NCBI RefSeq assembly: GCF_001421705.1
Contig: NZ_LMKO01000003.1
Location: 45,591-109,590 of the forward strand
Direction of reading: 5' to 3'
Origin: Xylophilus sp. Leaf220
Lineage (GTDB): Bacteria; Pseudomonadota; Gammaproteobacteria; Burkholderiales; Burkholderiaceae_C
DNA length: 64,000 nt
The translations under genes and the position numbers were made by a program. The stretch's first letter is position 1. Each line of letters begins with the position of its first letter. Below are positions 42,741 to 50,253 of the stretch, piece after piece. Under the pieces are notes generated by a model. It saw only the letters and a list, made by a program, of their open reading frames with translations. It was not told where the DNA came from and did not search any database.

Positions 42741-43272
42741 GCACTGTGCTTGAAACGAAGGTTCCGGCGGGAAGTGCCGTCAGTTCGCAATCGACCCTGG
42801 CGCCACGCCGCTCCAGCACCAGCACGTCGGCCGCTCCCAGCGTCAAGAGCGGGTGGTGCCAGGTACCCCGGTGCAGCGTCACGCCCTGGCCCGGCCCGAC
42901 CAGGAAGGCCTGCAGGGTGGCGGTGTCGGGGCGGCCGTCGGGCAGGGTGGGTGCCACCACCACCAGGCAGGTGGCGTCGCCCAGGGGCACGAAGGTCTGG
43001 CTGCCGAGCGTGTGGCGCTCCAGCGTGTGCAGTGTCCAGGGCGCGGCATGGGCCGGGCCGTGGGTGCGGAAGACGGTCAGGCAGGGCGTGCCGCCGTCGC
43101 CGGTGATGTCGGGCGGCGGCTGGTCGTGGCGCTGGGCGCTGCCGGCGTTGATCGGCAGGCCGGCGCCGTCGGGTACCTGCAACACGTCGCCGAAGGGCGC
43201 GAACGCGGCGGCGCCGAGGGGCTGGGCGACGAGGGTGCGGAGGGTGCCCGTATCGGATTCGGAGCCCGCCAT
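42730..43272 (-). CDS. allA: Ureidoglycolate lyase
   Basis: This 180-residue cupin-like enzyme splits ureidoglycolate into glyoxylate and urea. Family blocks are PLGAAAFAPFGDVLQVP, HTLERHTLGSQTFVPLGDAT, QGVTLHRGTWHHPLLTLG with the HxH-type ligands, and VLERRGARVDCELTAL. Its start overlaps the upstream hydrolase stop by 1 base (TGATG). The last residues (SSTVHSS) and the stop lie in a dispersed repeat, so the natural C-terminus may have been replaced. It is the last gene of a minus-strand operon with an importer. Confidence 0.9.
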   Translation of the reverse strand: MAGSESDTGTLRTLVAQPLGAAAFAPFGDVLQVPDGAGLPINAGSAQRHDQPPPDITGDGGTPCLTVFRTHGPAHAAPWTLHTLERHTLGSQTFVPLGDATCLVVVAPTLPDGRPDTATLQAFLVGPGQGVTLHRGTWHHPLLTLGAADVLVLERRGARVDCELTALPAGTFVSSTVHSS

Positions 43273-44555
43273 CACAGGGCGTGGGCCAGCAGCGCGTGCA
43301 GCAGCACGTCGGCGCCGGCGGCCAGGTGGGCGGGCTCGGCGAACTCGATCTCGTTGTGGCTGATGCCGTCCTTGCAGGGCACGAAAACCATCGCGGCGGG
43401 GGCGCGGGTGGCGACGTAGACGGCGTCGTGTCCGGCGCCGCTGACCACTTCCATGTGGGACAGGCCCAGCGCCTCGGCGGCACTGCGCACGCTGGCGATG
43501 CAGTCGGGGGCGAAGTGGCAGGGCGGGTAGTACACGACCTGCTCCACCGCGATCCGCACCTGGGTGGCGGCGGCCACCTCGGCGCAGGCGGCGCGCAGCG
43601 CGGCGTCCATCGCGGCCAGGGCTTCGTCGGTCAGGTTGCGGAAATCGACGCTGAACTTCACCGTGCCGGGGATCGTGTTGCGCGAGTTGGGCGAAACCTG
43701 CAGGAAGCCGACGGTGCCGCGCCCGTGCGGCGCATGGCCGAGCGCGATGCGGTTGACCTGCTCGACGATGCGCGCCGCGGCCAGCAGCGCGTCGTGGCGC
43801 AACGGCATCGGCGTGGGACCGGCGTGCGCCTCCATGCCGGTCACCGCCACGTCGTACCAGCGCTGGCCGAGCGCGCCGGGCACCACGCCGATGGTGCGGC
43901 CGGCGGCTTCCAGCACCGGGCCCTGTTCGATGTGCGCCTCGAAGTACGCGCCGAACATGCCGCCCGGCACCGCGCCGGCCGGGTGGCTGCCGGCATAGCC
44001 GATGCGCTGCAGCGCGTCGCCGACCCGGATGCCGTCGATGTCGGTCTGCCCGTGCGCGAAAGCGGCAGTGAAGGCGCCGGCGAACACGCCCGAGCCCATC
44101 ATCACCGGCACGAAGCGCGATCCCTCCTCGTTGGTCCAGGCGACCACCTCGATCGGCGCGGCCGTCTCGATGCCGTGGGCGTTCAGGGTGCGCACCACCT
44201 CCAGCCCGGCCAGCACGCCGTAGTTGCCGTCGAACTTGCCGCCGGTGGGCTGGGTGTCGATGTGGCTGCCGGTGGCGATGGCCGGGCGTCCCGGGTCGGT
44301 GCCGGCGCGGCGGGCGAAGATGTTGCCGATCTCGTCGATCCGCACCGCCAGGCCCTCGGCCTCGCACCAGGCGACGAACAGGTCGCGGCCCTGGCCGTCG
44401 AGCGCGGTGAGCGCCAGCCGGCAGACGCCGCCCTTGTCGGTGGCGCCGATCCGCGCCAGGTCCATCAGCGACTGCCAGAGGCGATCGGGGTCGGTGCGCA
44501 GCGCGGCGGTGGCGGGCAGGGCGGTCGGAGCGTGGTCGGGGGTGAGCAGTGCCAT
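43272..44555 (-). CDS. Zn-dependent amidohydrolase/carbamoylase of the allantoate amidohydrolase (M20) group
   Basis: This 427-residue binuclear-zinc enzyme has TGSHIDTQPTGGKFDGNYGV, AWTNEEGSRF, FEAHIEQGPVLEAAGRTIGV, DVAVTGMEAHAGPTPM and SGAGHDAVYVATRAPAAMVF. These motifs belong to allantoate amidohydrolase, ureidoglycine/ureidoglycolate hydrolase and N-carbamoyl-L-amino-acid hydrolase. The adjoining allA gene makes an allantoate-type role (allC) likely, though carbamoyl-amino-acid hydrolysis cannot be excluded. ATG 44555 gives the usual N-terminus. It starts 10 bp after the amidase stop. Confidence 0.85.
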   Translation of the reverse strand: MALLTPDHAPTALPATAALRTDPDRLWQSLMDLARIGATDKGGVCRLALTALDGQGRDLFVAWCEAEGLAVRIDEIGNIFARRAGTDPGRPAIATGSHIDTQPTGGKFDGNYGVLAGLEVVRTLNAHGIETAAPIEVVAWTNEEGSRFVPVMMGSGVFAGAFTAAFAHGQTDIDGIRVGDALQRIGYAGSHPAGAVPGGMFGAYFEAHIEQGPVLEAAGRTIGVVPGALGQRWYDVAVTGMEAHAGPTPMPLRHDALLAAARIVEQVNRIALGHAPHGRGTVGFLQVSPNSRNTIPGTVKFSVDFRNLTDEALAAMDAALRAACAEVAAATQVRIAVEQVVYYPPCHFAPDCIASVRSAAEALGLSHMEVVSGAGHDAVYVATRAPAAMVFVPCKDGISHNEIEFAEPAHLAAGADVLLHALLAHAL

Positions 44556-44565
44556 CGGGTTTGGT

Positions 44566-45771
44566 TCAGAAAAGGGTGGCGGAGAGGGCGATCAGCGCGC
44601 GGTCGCTGCCGGGCGGGCCGACCAGCGACAGGCCCAGGGGGGCGCCGTCGATCCGCATCAGCGGCAGCGAGATCTGCGGGAAGCCCGAGAGCCCGGCCAG
44701 GCACAGCATGCGGATCGCCTGGTTGCGGTAGTCGTCCAGCGCGCTCTCGGGCTCGCGCAGCAGCGGCGCCACCTGCGGCATGGTGGGCATCAGCAGCACG
44801 CCGTCGGTGCCCAGCAGCGCAGCCAGGCGGGCGCGGAAATCGGCCTGCACCGCCGCATGCCCGGCCAGGCCGGTGGCCGCCACGTCGCGCGACCAGGCGA
44901 AGCGTTCCTTCACGCCGGGGCCCAGCTGCAGGTTGTGGCGCTCGATCGTCGTGCCGTGGTGCTGCCAGGCCTCTGCGCCCTGCAGATGCCGGAACGCCCA
45001 GTACAGCGTGTCGAAGGCCAGGCCGCAGCCGGCCTGCACCGGTGCGGGCTGGCCGACGGCGAAGGCCAGCCGGTCGAGCGTGGTGCCGAAGGCGGCCTGC
45101 ACCGCGGGGTCGAGCGCGGCCAGCACGTCGGCCGCGACCAGCCAGCGCGGCGCGGCCAGCGTTGCGCCCGTGTCCTCGCCCAGCAGCACCGCGCCGACGC
45201 GGGCGAAGGTGGCGATGTCGCGGGCGAACCAGCCGCAGGTGTCGAAGCGCGGCGCCAGCGGCATGGTGCCGCCGAGCGGGATGCGCTCGTGCGTCGGCCG
45301 CAGGCCCACCAGGCCGCAGTGGCTGGCCGGCGCCCGCACCGAGCCGCCGGTGTCCGACCCGATCGCGAAATCGACCAGCCCGCAGGACACGGCCGAGGCC
45401 GAGCCCGAGCTCGATCCGCCGCTGATCCGCTCCGGCGCGGCGCCGTTGCGCGGCGCGCCGAAGTGCGCGTTCTTGCCGCTCATCGAGAAGGCCAGCTCGT
45501 CGGTGACGACCTTGCCGGCGAAGGCGGCGCCCGCGGCCAGCAGTGCCTCCACCACCGGGGCCGAGCGCGGCTTGTTGCCCGAGAGCGCCAGCATGTGCGG
45601 GCTGCCGCAGCCGGTGGGATAGCCCTCCATGTCGTAGATGTCCTTGACCGCGAAGCTCAGCCCCTGCAGCGGGCCGGCCGCGGCATGCGGCGTGCCGCCC
45701 GGCGGCGCGGGGTAGGGCACCCAGCAGTGTTCGGGCGCGGCCGGGAGGGTGTCGGAGGCGGGTACGGTCAT
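44566..45771 (-). CDS. Amidase-signature family hydrolase
   Basis: This 401-residue enzyme has the Ser-cisSer-Lys triad: Lys in LSFAVKDIYDMEG, SGGSSSGSASAVSCGLVDF, and GSDTGGSVRAPASHCGLVGL. It resembles short amidases related to GatA and AtzF N-terminal parts and lacks the allophanate C-terminal domain. Substrate could be an oxamate, carbamoylated or ureide intermediate, in keeping with the following two genes; this is an inference from context. ATG 45771. A palindromic repeat (45805-45848) lies between it and the upstream ATPase gene. Confidence 0.87.
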   Translation of the reverse strand: MTVPASDTLPAAPEHCWVPYPAPPGGTPHAAAGPLQGLSFAVKDIYDMEGYPTGCGSPHMLALSGNKPRSAPVVEALLAAGAAFAGKVVTDELAFSMSGKNAHFGAPRNGAAPERISGGSSSGSASAVSCGLVDFAIGSDTGGSVRAPASHCGLVGLRPTHERIPLGGTMPLAPRFDTCGWFARDIATFARVGAVLLGEDTGATLAAPRWLVAADVLAALDPAVQAAFGTTLDRLAFAVGQPAPVQAGCGLAFDTLYWAFRHLQGAEAWQHHGTTIERHNLQLGPGVKERFAWSRDVAATGLAGHAAVQADFRARLAALLGTDGVLLMPTMPQVAPLLREPESALDDYRNQAIRMLCLAGLSGFPQISLPLMRIDGAPLGLSLVGPPGSDRALIALSATLF

Positions 45772-45804
45772 GGTGCTGAGCGTGTTTTCGGATGAAAAGA
45801 GGCT

Positions 45805-45848
45805 GTGGCCGGCGCGGTACGCCGGCCACCAGCTATCAAATCTATAGC
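45805..45848 (+). repeat. GC-stem/AT-stem palindromic repeat, copy 7
   Basis: GTGGCCGGCG (45805-45814) pairs perfectly with CGCCGGCCAC (45820-45829). Two bases later comes A-GCTAT-CAAATCT-ATAGC (45832-45848). This is the most regular copy; its GC stem is the same as copy 4. It divides the importer ATPase gene from the amidase gene inside the minus-strand operon. Confidence 0.88.
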
Positions 45849-45860
45849 AAACGGCATGCG

Positions 45861-46919
45861 TCAGCCGGTGGCGGTCGCCGGCGCCGCGGCGGGCCGCACC
45901 GCATCGACCACGTCGAGTCGCAGGCAGCGGGCGCTGTGGCCGGCACCCAGCGCCACCTCGGGCGGCTGGGTGGCGCGGCAGGCGTCCTGCGCCCAGGCGC
46001 AGCGCTCGGCGAAGGCGCAACCCGGCGGCAGCCGCGACAGGTCGGGCGGCGATCCGGCGATGGTCTGCAGCCGCTGGCCCTTCTGCATCGCGCCGTGGGC
46101 GCGGCTCTGCAGCAGCGACAGGGTGTAGGGGTGGCGCGGCCGGGTCAGCAGGATGGCGGCCGGGCCCTGCTCGACGATGCGCCCGGCATACATCACCGCC
46201 ATGCGGTCGGCCACCTCGGCCGCGGCGCCGATGTCGTGGGTGACGAAGACGATGGCAAGGCCCATCTCCTGCTGGAGCTCGCGCAGCAGCAGCAGGATCT
46301 GGATCTGCACCGTGGCATCGAGCGCGGTGGTGGGTTCGTCGGCCAGCAGCAGCTGGGGCCGGCAGGCCAGGGCCAGTGCGATCATGGCGCGCTGGCGCAT
46401 GCCGCCCGACATCTCGTGGGCATAGGCGGCCAGCCGCCGCTCGGGGCTGGGGATGCGCACCCGCTCGAAGAGGGCCAGCGCGCGGGCATGGGCCTCGGCG
46501 CGGCCGACGCTCTCGTGCCGGCGGATCGCCTCGACGATCTGCGCGCCCACCGGGTACACCGGGTCCAGCGCCAGCAGCGGCTCCTGGAAGATCATCGCCA
46601 CCTGCTTGCCGCGCAGGGCCGACAGCTCCCGCGCCGACATCGCCAGCACGTCCTGGCCCGCCACCTCCAGCCGGCCGGTGATGCAGGTGCTGCGCGCCGC
46701 GTGCAGCCGCATGACGGCCCGCAGCGTCACGCTCTTGCCCGAGCCCGATTCGCCGATCAGCGCCACCACCTCGCCGGGGCGCAGCGACAGGTCGACGCCG
46801 TTGACCGCCTCGATGCGCCGGGCGCCGGCGCTGAACTCGACCCGCAGGTCCTGCATCCGCAGCGCGGGTGTGGCCGCGGCCGTGCCGGCCGCCAGGGGGG
46901 AGGGTGTGCGGTCAACCAC
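45861..46919 (-). CDS. Peptide-type ABC importer ATPase, DppD/OppD-like
   Basis: This 352-residue ATPase has [20 protein letters not shown] (Walker A), [19 protein letters not shown] (Q-loop), [33 protein letters not shown] (Walker B) and [20 protein letters not shown]. The C-terminal oligopeptide domain follows with [11 protein letters not shown] and the cysteine cluster [16 protein letters not shown]. It starts with GTG 46919, overlapping the preceding ATPase gene by 8 bp. It comes after the DppF-like gene, whereas the usual order is D then F. Confidence 0.9.
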   Translation of the reverse strand: MVDRTPSPLAAGTAAATPALRMQDLRVEFSAGARRIEAVNGVDLSLRPGEVVALIGESGSGKSVTLRAVMRLHAARSTCITGRLEVAGQDVLAMSARELSALRGKQVAMIFQEPLLALDPVYPVGAQIVEAIRRHESVGRAEAHARALALFERVRIPSPERRLAAYAHEMSGGMRQRAMIALALACRPQLLLADEPTTALDATVQIQILLLLRELQQEMGLAIVFVTHDIGAAAEVADRMAVMYAGRIVEQGPAAILLTRPRHPYTLSLLQSRAHGAMQKGQRLQTIAGSPPDLSRLPPGCAFAERCAWAQDACRATQPPEVALGAGHSARCLRLDVVDAVRPAAAPATATG

Positions 46920-48075
46920 GCTGGGCCTCCGGGAAGATGTCGGGCAGTTCGCCGGCCGCGTGCACCGCCCGCACCGCCGTCGGGCGCCGGTCGCCCGCGG
47001 CGGGGCAGGGCGGGAAGTCGGGCAGCGGCTCGTAGCCGGATTCGGGCTCCCAGCGCAGGCAGGCCACCCCGTGGCCGGGCGCCGGCTCCACGAAGGCGGG
47101 CATCCGCTGCGCGCACACCGGCTGGGCGAAGGCGCAGCGGGTGTGGAAGCGGCAGCCCGTCGGCGGGTCGATCGGGTTGGGCGGATCGCCCGAGAGCGGC
47201 GCCTCGGTGGTGCGCTGCAGCGGATCGGCGCTCGGCATCGACTGCAGCAGCGCCCGGGTGTAGGGATGGCGCGGCGCGTCGAAGACCTGCTCCGACGGCC
47301 CCACCTCGACCACTTGGCCCAGGTACATCACCAGCACCCGGTCGCTCACGTAGCGCACCACGTGCAGGTCGTGGCTGATGAAGAGGTAGGTCAGGCCGAA
47401 GTCGCGCTTGAGGTCTTCGAGCAGGTTGAGCACCTGCGCCTCGACCGACTTGTCGAGCGCCGACACGGCTTCGTCCAGGATCACCAGCCGCGGCTCCAGC
47501 GCCAGCGCGCGGGCGATGTTGACCCGCTGCCGCTGCCCGCCCGAGAGCTCGTGCGGATAGCGGCCGGCGAATCGCGCCGGGTCCAGCCCCACCCGCGCCA
47601 GCAGGTCGTGCGCCCGGGCGAGCGCGGCGCGCTGCGGCACGCCGTGCACCGTGGGGCCGAAGGCGACCGAGTCCTCGATCGTCATCCGCGGGTTGAGCGA
47701 CGAATAGCTGTCCTGGAACACCATCTGCGTCTGGCGGCGGAACTCGCGCAGCGGCAGCGCGCGGGAGCCGACCGTCTGGCCGTCGAACACCAGCTCGCCC
47801 CGGTCCTGGCGGGTGAGCTGCATCAGCAGGCGCGCGGTGGTCGACTTGCCGCAGCCCGATTCGCCGACCACGCCCAGCGTCTCGCCTTTCTTGATGTCGA
47901 AGCTCACGTCGTCTACCGCCCGCACCGCGGGCCGCGGGCCCCAGGGCGCCAGGCCCTTGCGCTTGAGCGGGAAGTGTTTCTGCAGGTGCTGCACCCGCAG
48001 CAGCGGCTGGCGCGGGCCGCCCAGGTCGCGCGGGTCGGCGAGGGCGGCGGGGACGATGCTGAACATCTGGCTCAT
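46912..48075 (-). CDS. Peptide-type ABC importer ATPase, DppF/OppF-like
   Basis: This 387-residue ATPase has VSFDIKKGETLGVVGESGCG with Walker A, QMVFQDSYSSLNPRMTIEDS, ELSGGQRQRVNIARALALEP, LVILDEAVSALDKSVEAQ and FISHDLHVVRYVSDRVLVMY. The oligopeptide tail RHPYTRALLQSMPSADP and a C-terminal Cys cluster (GCRFHTRCAFAQPVC) are present. The last 50 residues extend beyond the family's usual end. ATG 48075 overlaps the stop of a 22-codon mini-gene by ATGA. Confidence 0.9.
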   Translation of the reverse strand: MSQMFSIVPAALADPRDLGGPRQPLLRVQHLQKHFPLKRKGLAPWGPRPAVRAVDDVSFDIKKGETLGVVGESGCGKSTTARLLMQLTRQDRGELVFDGQTVGSRALPLREFRRQTQMVFQDSYSSLNPRMTIEDSVAFGPTVHGVPQRAALARAHDLLARVGLDPARFAGRYPHELSGGQRQRVNIARALALEPRLVILDEAVSALDKSVEAQVLNLLEDLKRDFGLTYLFISHDLHVVRYVSDRVLVMYLGQVVEVGPSEQVFDAPRHPYTRALLQSMPSADPLQRTTEAPLSGDPPNPIDPPTGCRFHTRCAFAQPVCAQRMPAFVEPAPGHGVACLRWEPESGYEPLPDFPPCPAAGDRRPTAVRAVHAAGELPDIFPEAQRG

Positions 48076-48140
48076 CGGGACACCTCGGTGCCGCGCGCTG
48101 CGGCGCGGGCCCATATCGGCAGGGCGAATCGACGGTTCAT
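48072..48140 (-). CDS. 22-residue mini-ORF bridging dppC and dppF-like genes
   Basis: An ATG (48140-48138) overlaps the dppC-like stop as ATGA, and the mini-ORF's own TGA (48074-48072) overlaps the dppF-like start as ATGA. The reading frame is therefore exactly flush with both genes. The peptide begins MNRRFALPIWARAAARG and is basic, with no known domain. It may simply keep ribosomes moving so that the ATPase gene is translated. It is too short to be confident of a functional peptide. Confidence 0.5.
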   Translation of the reverse strand: MNRRFALPIWARAAARGTEVSR

Positions 48141-49036
48141 TGCTTGACCTCCATCGCCTGGCGCAGGCCGTCGGCCAGCATGTTGAAGGACACCGAGGTG
48201 ACGAAGATCAGCACCCCCGGCAGCGCGGCGATCAGCGGCTGGCTGTAGATGGCGGTGCGCAGGGTGTTGAGCATCAGCCCCCATTCGGGCTGCGGCGGCT
48301 TCACGCCCAGGCCCAGGAACGACAGGCCCGAGGCCAGGATCATCGACACCGAGATGAGGCTGGTGGCATAGACGAAGATCGGCCCGATCACGTTGCCCAG
48401 CACATGGCGCCGCACGATGGTGAACGGCCCGGCGCCCGAGGCACGGGCCGCGTCCACGTAGTCGCTGCGCCGCACTTGGGTGGTGACGCTCTCGGCGATG
48501 CGGGCGATCTGCGGCACGAAGACGACGGTCAGCGAGATCAGCGCGTTGGTGATGCCCGCGCCCAGCGCGCCCGACAGCGCGATCGCCAGCAGCACCGACG
48601 GAAACGCGTACAGCACGTCGATGCAGCGCATCACCACCGTGTTGACCCGGCCGCCCGCATAGCCGGCCAGGATGCCGATGCCGCCGCCCACCGCGAAGGC
48701 CATGACGACCGGCGCGATGCCCATGAACAGCGACAGCCGGCCGCCCAGCATCAGCCGCGAGAGCATGTCGCGCCCCAGCTCGTCGCTGCCGAGCGGATAG
48801 CCGGCGGTGCCGACCGGCCGCAGCCGTTTGAACATCGAGGTGGCGAACGGATCGGCCGGCGAGATCCACGGCGCCAGCAGCGCCACCAGCACCAGCAGCA
48901 GGATCACCGCCGCCGCCGCCATCGCGACGGGGTTGCGCACCAGCCGGCGCAGCACGTTGGCGCCGTGGCCGCGGGAGCGCACCACGTTCGGCGCGGGGGC
49001 GGACGGCAGGCCGCCTGGCGCGAGGACCGCGCTCAT
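48137..49036 (-). CDS. Peptide-type ABC importer permease, DppC-like
   Basis: This 299-residue permease has the DppC-type opening LVRNPVAMAAAAVILLLVLV, WISPADPFATSMFKRLRPVG, HPLGSDELGRDMLSRL-like PLGSDELGRDMLSRLMLGG, the EAA loop DYVDAARASGAGPFTIVRRH, and ASGLSFLGLGVKPPQPEWGL. The C-terminus is ADGLRQAMEVKQ. An N-terminal soluble stretch of about 30 residues precedes the first helix. It follows dppB after a repeat of about 88 bp. Confidence 0.91.
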   Translation of the reverse strand: MSAVLAPGGLPSAPAPNVVRSRGHGANVLRRLVRNPVAMAAAAVILLLVLVALLAPWISPADPFATSMFKRLRPVGTAGYPLGSDELGRDMLSRLMLGGRLSLFMGIAPVVMAFAVGGGIGILAGYAGGRVNTVVMRCIDVLYAFPSVLLAIALSGALGAGITNALISLTVVFVPQIARIAESVTTQVRRSDYVDAARASGAGPFTIVRRHVLGNVIGPIFVYATSLISVSMILASGLSFLGLGVKPPQPEWGLMLNTLRTAIYSQPLIAALPGVLIFVTSVSFNMLADGLRQAMEVKQ

Positions 49037-49057
49037 GGCAACGCTCCAGGGCCAGAA

Positions 49058-49144
49058 ACACCGCGGAACCGGCTTTGCCAGGCCGCCGGTGTTGCCCCCT
49101 GCAAGGGGGTTGGCGGCCACACGCAGTGGGCAAGCCTGGGGGTG
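49058..49144 (-). repeat. About 88-bp operon repeat, copy A
   Basis: This copy begins ACACCGCGGAACCGGCTTTG, holds GCCCCCTGCAAGGGGG and ends AAGCCTGGGGGTG. It lies between the dppB-like stop and dppC-like start. Most bases are shared with copy B, with small indels. Confidence 0.78.
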
Positions 49145-49154
49145 TGCTGCATGG

Positions 49155-50108
49155 CTAGGCTCTTTCGATACGGGGGTCGAAGACGGTTTGGAGCACGTCG
49201 ACGATCAGGTTCAGGCCCACGAAGAACAGCGCCAGCACCAGGATCGTGCCCTGCAGCAGCGGCAGGTCGCGCTGGAAGATCGCCTGGTTCAGCAGAAAGC
49301 CGGTGCCGGGCCAGGAGAACACCGTCTCGATCAGGATCGAGCCGCCCAGCAGGTAGCCCAGCTGCAGGCCCATCACCGCCAGCGCGGTGGGCGCGCAGTT
49401 CTTCACCACGTGCCGGAACACGCCGAACTCGCCCAGGCCGCGGGCGCGCAGGCCCACCACGAACTCCTGCGACAGGATGTCGGCCACCAGCGCCCGCACG
49501 GTGCGCGCCACGATGCCCATCGGGATGAACGACATGGTGACCGCCGGCAGCACCATGTACTTGAGGTGCTCCAGGTCCCATTTCCAGGCGCCCGAGCCGT
49601 CGGGGCCGGCGCCGGTGGCCGGCAGCCACATCAGTTGCGACGAGAACACGATCACCAGCACCATGCCCAGCCAGTAGTGCGGCACGCTCACCCCGATCAC
49701 CGAGATGAACGAGGCCAGCCGGTCGGCCCACGAGTGCCGGAAATACCCCGCCACGAAGCCGAACAGCGCGCCGAAGAAAAACCCGATCAGCGTGGCCATC
49801 ATCGCCAGCATGAAGGTGTTGCCCACCGCCTTCATCACCTCCTGCGTCACCGGCCGGCTGGTCGCGATCGAGGTGCCCAGGTCGCCGTGCAGCGCGCGCC
49901 AGAGCCAGTGGAAGAACTGCTCGGGCAGGCTGCGGTCGAAGCCGTAGAGCTTCATCATCTGCCGCTGCAGGTCCACCGACGCATCCGCCGGCAGGATCGC
50001 CACCAGCGGGTCGCCCGGCGCGATGTGCACCAGCATGAAGCACAGGAACGACACCCCCAGCATGATGGGCAGCGCGTAACCCGCACGGCGAAAAAGGTAG
50101 GCGATCAT
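49155..50108 (-). CDS. Peptide-type ABC importer permease, DppB-like
   Basis: This 317-residue permease begins MIAYLFRRAGYALPIMLGVS and has FMLVHIAPGDPLVAILPADA and HGDLGTSIATSRPVTQEVMK. The EAA coupling loop lies in EFVVGLRARGLGEFGVFRHV, followed by GGSILIETVFSWPGTGFLLN. Six helices are visible. This is the usual second gene after the binding protein; the 142-bp gap between them contains repeat copy B. Confidence 0.92.
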   Translation of the reverse strand: MIAYLFRRAGYALPIMLGVSFLCFMLVHIAPGDPLVAILPADASVDLQRQMMKLYGFDRSLPEQFFHWLWRALHGDLGTSIATSRPVTQEVMKAVGNTFMLAMMATLIGFFFGALFGFVAGYFRHSWADRLASFISVIGVSVPHYWLGMVLVIVFSSQLMWLPATGAGPDGSGAWKWDLEHLKYMVLPAVTMSFIPMGIVARTVRALVADILSQEFVVGLRARGLGEFGVFRHVVKNCAPTALAVMGLQLGYLLGGSILIETVFSWPGTGFLLNQAIFQRDLPLLQGTILVLALFFVGLNLIVDVLQTVFDPRIERA

Positions 50109-50164
50109 CGTGTTTCCTCGGGCGCCGCGCCGCAACGAACGACGCGCACCCTCTCCATATCAGG

Positions 50165-50253
50165 GACACCGCGGAACCGGCTCCGCCGGGCCGCCGGTGT
50201 CGCCCCCTCGAAGGGGGGGTGGCGAAGACGCGAAGCGCGCAGCCTGGGGGTCA
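50165..50253 (-). repeat. About 88-bp operon repeat, copy B
   Basis: This copy begins GACACCGCGGAACCGGCTCC, contains CGCCCCCTCGAAGGGGG and ends GCAGCCTGGGGG, immediately followed by the TCA that is the binding-protein stop codon on the minus strand. It lies at the 3' end of that gene and before dppB. Confidence 0.8.
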
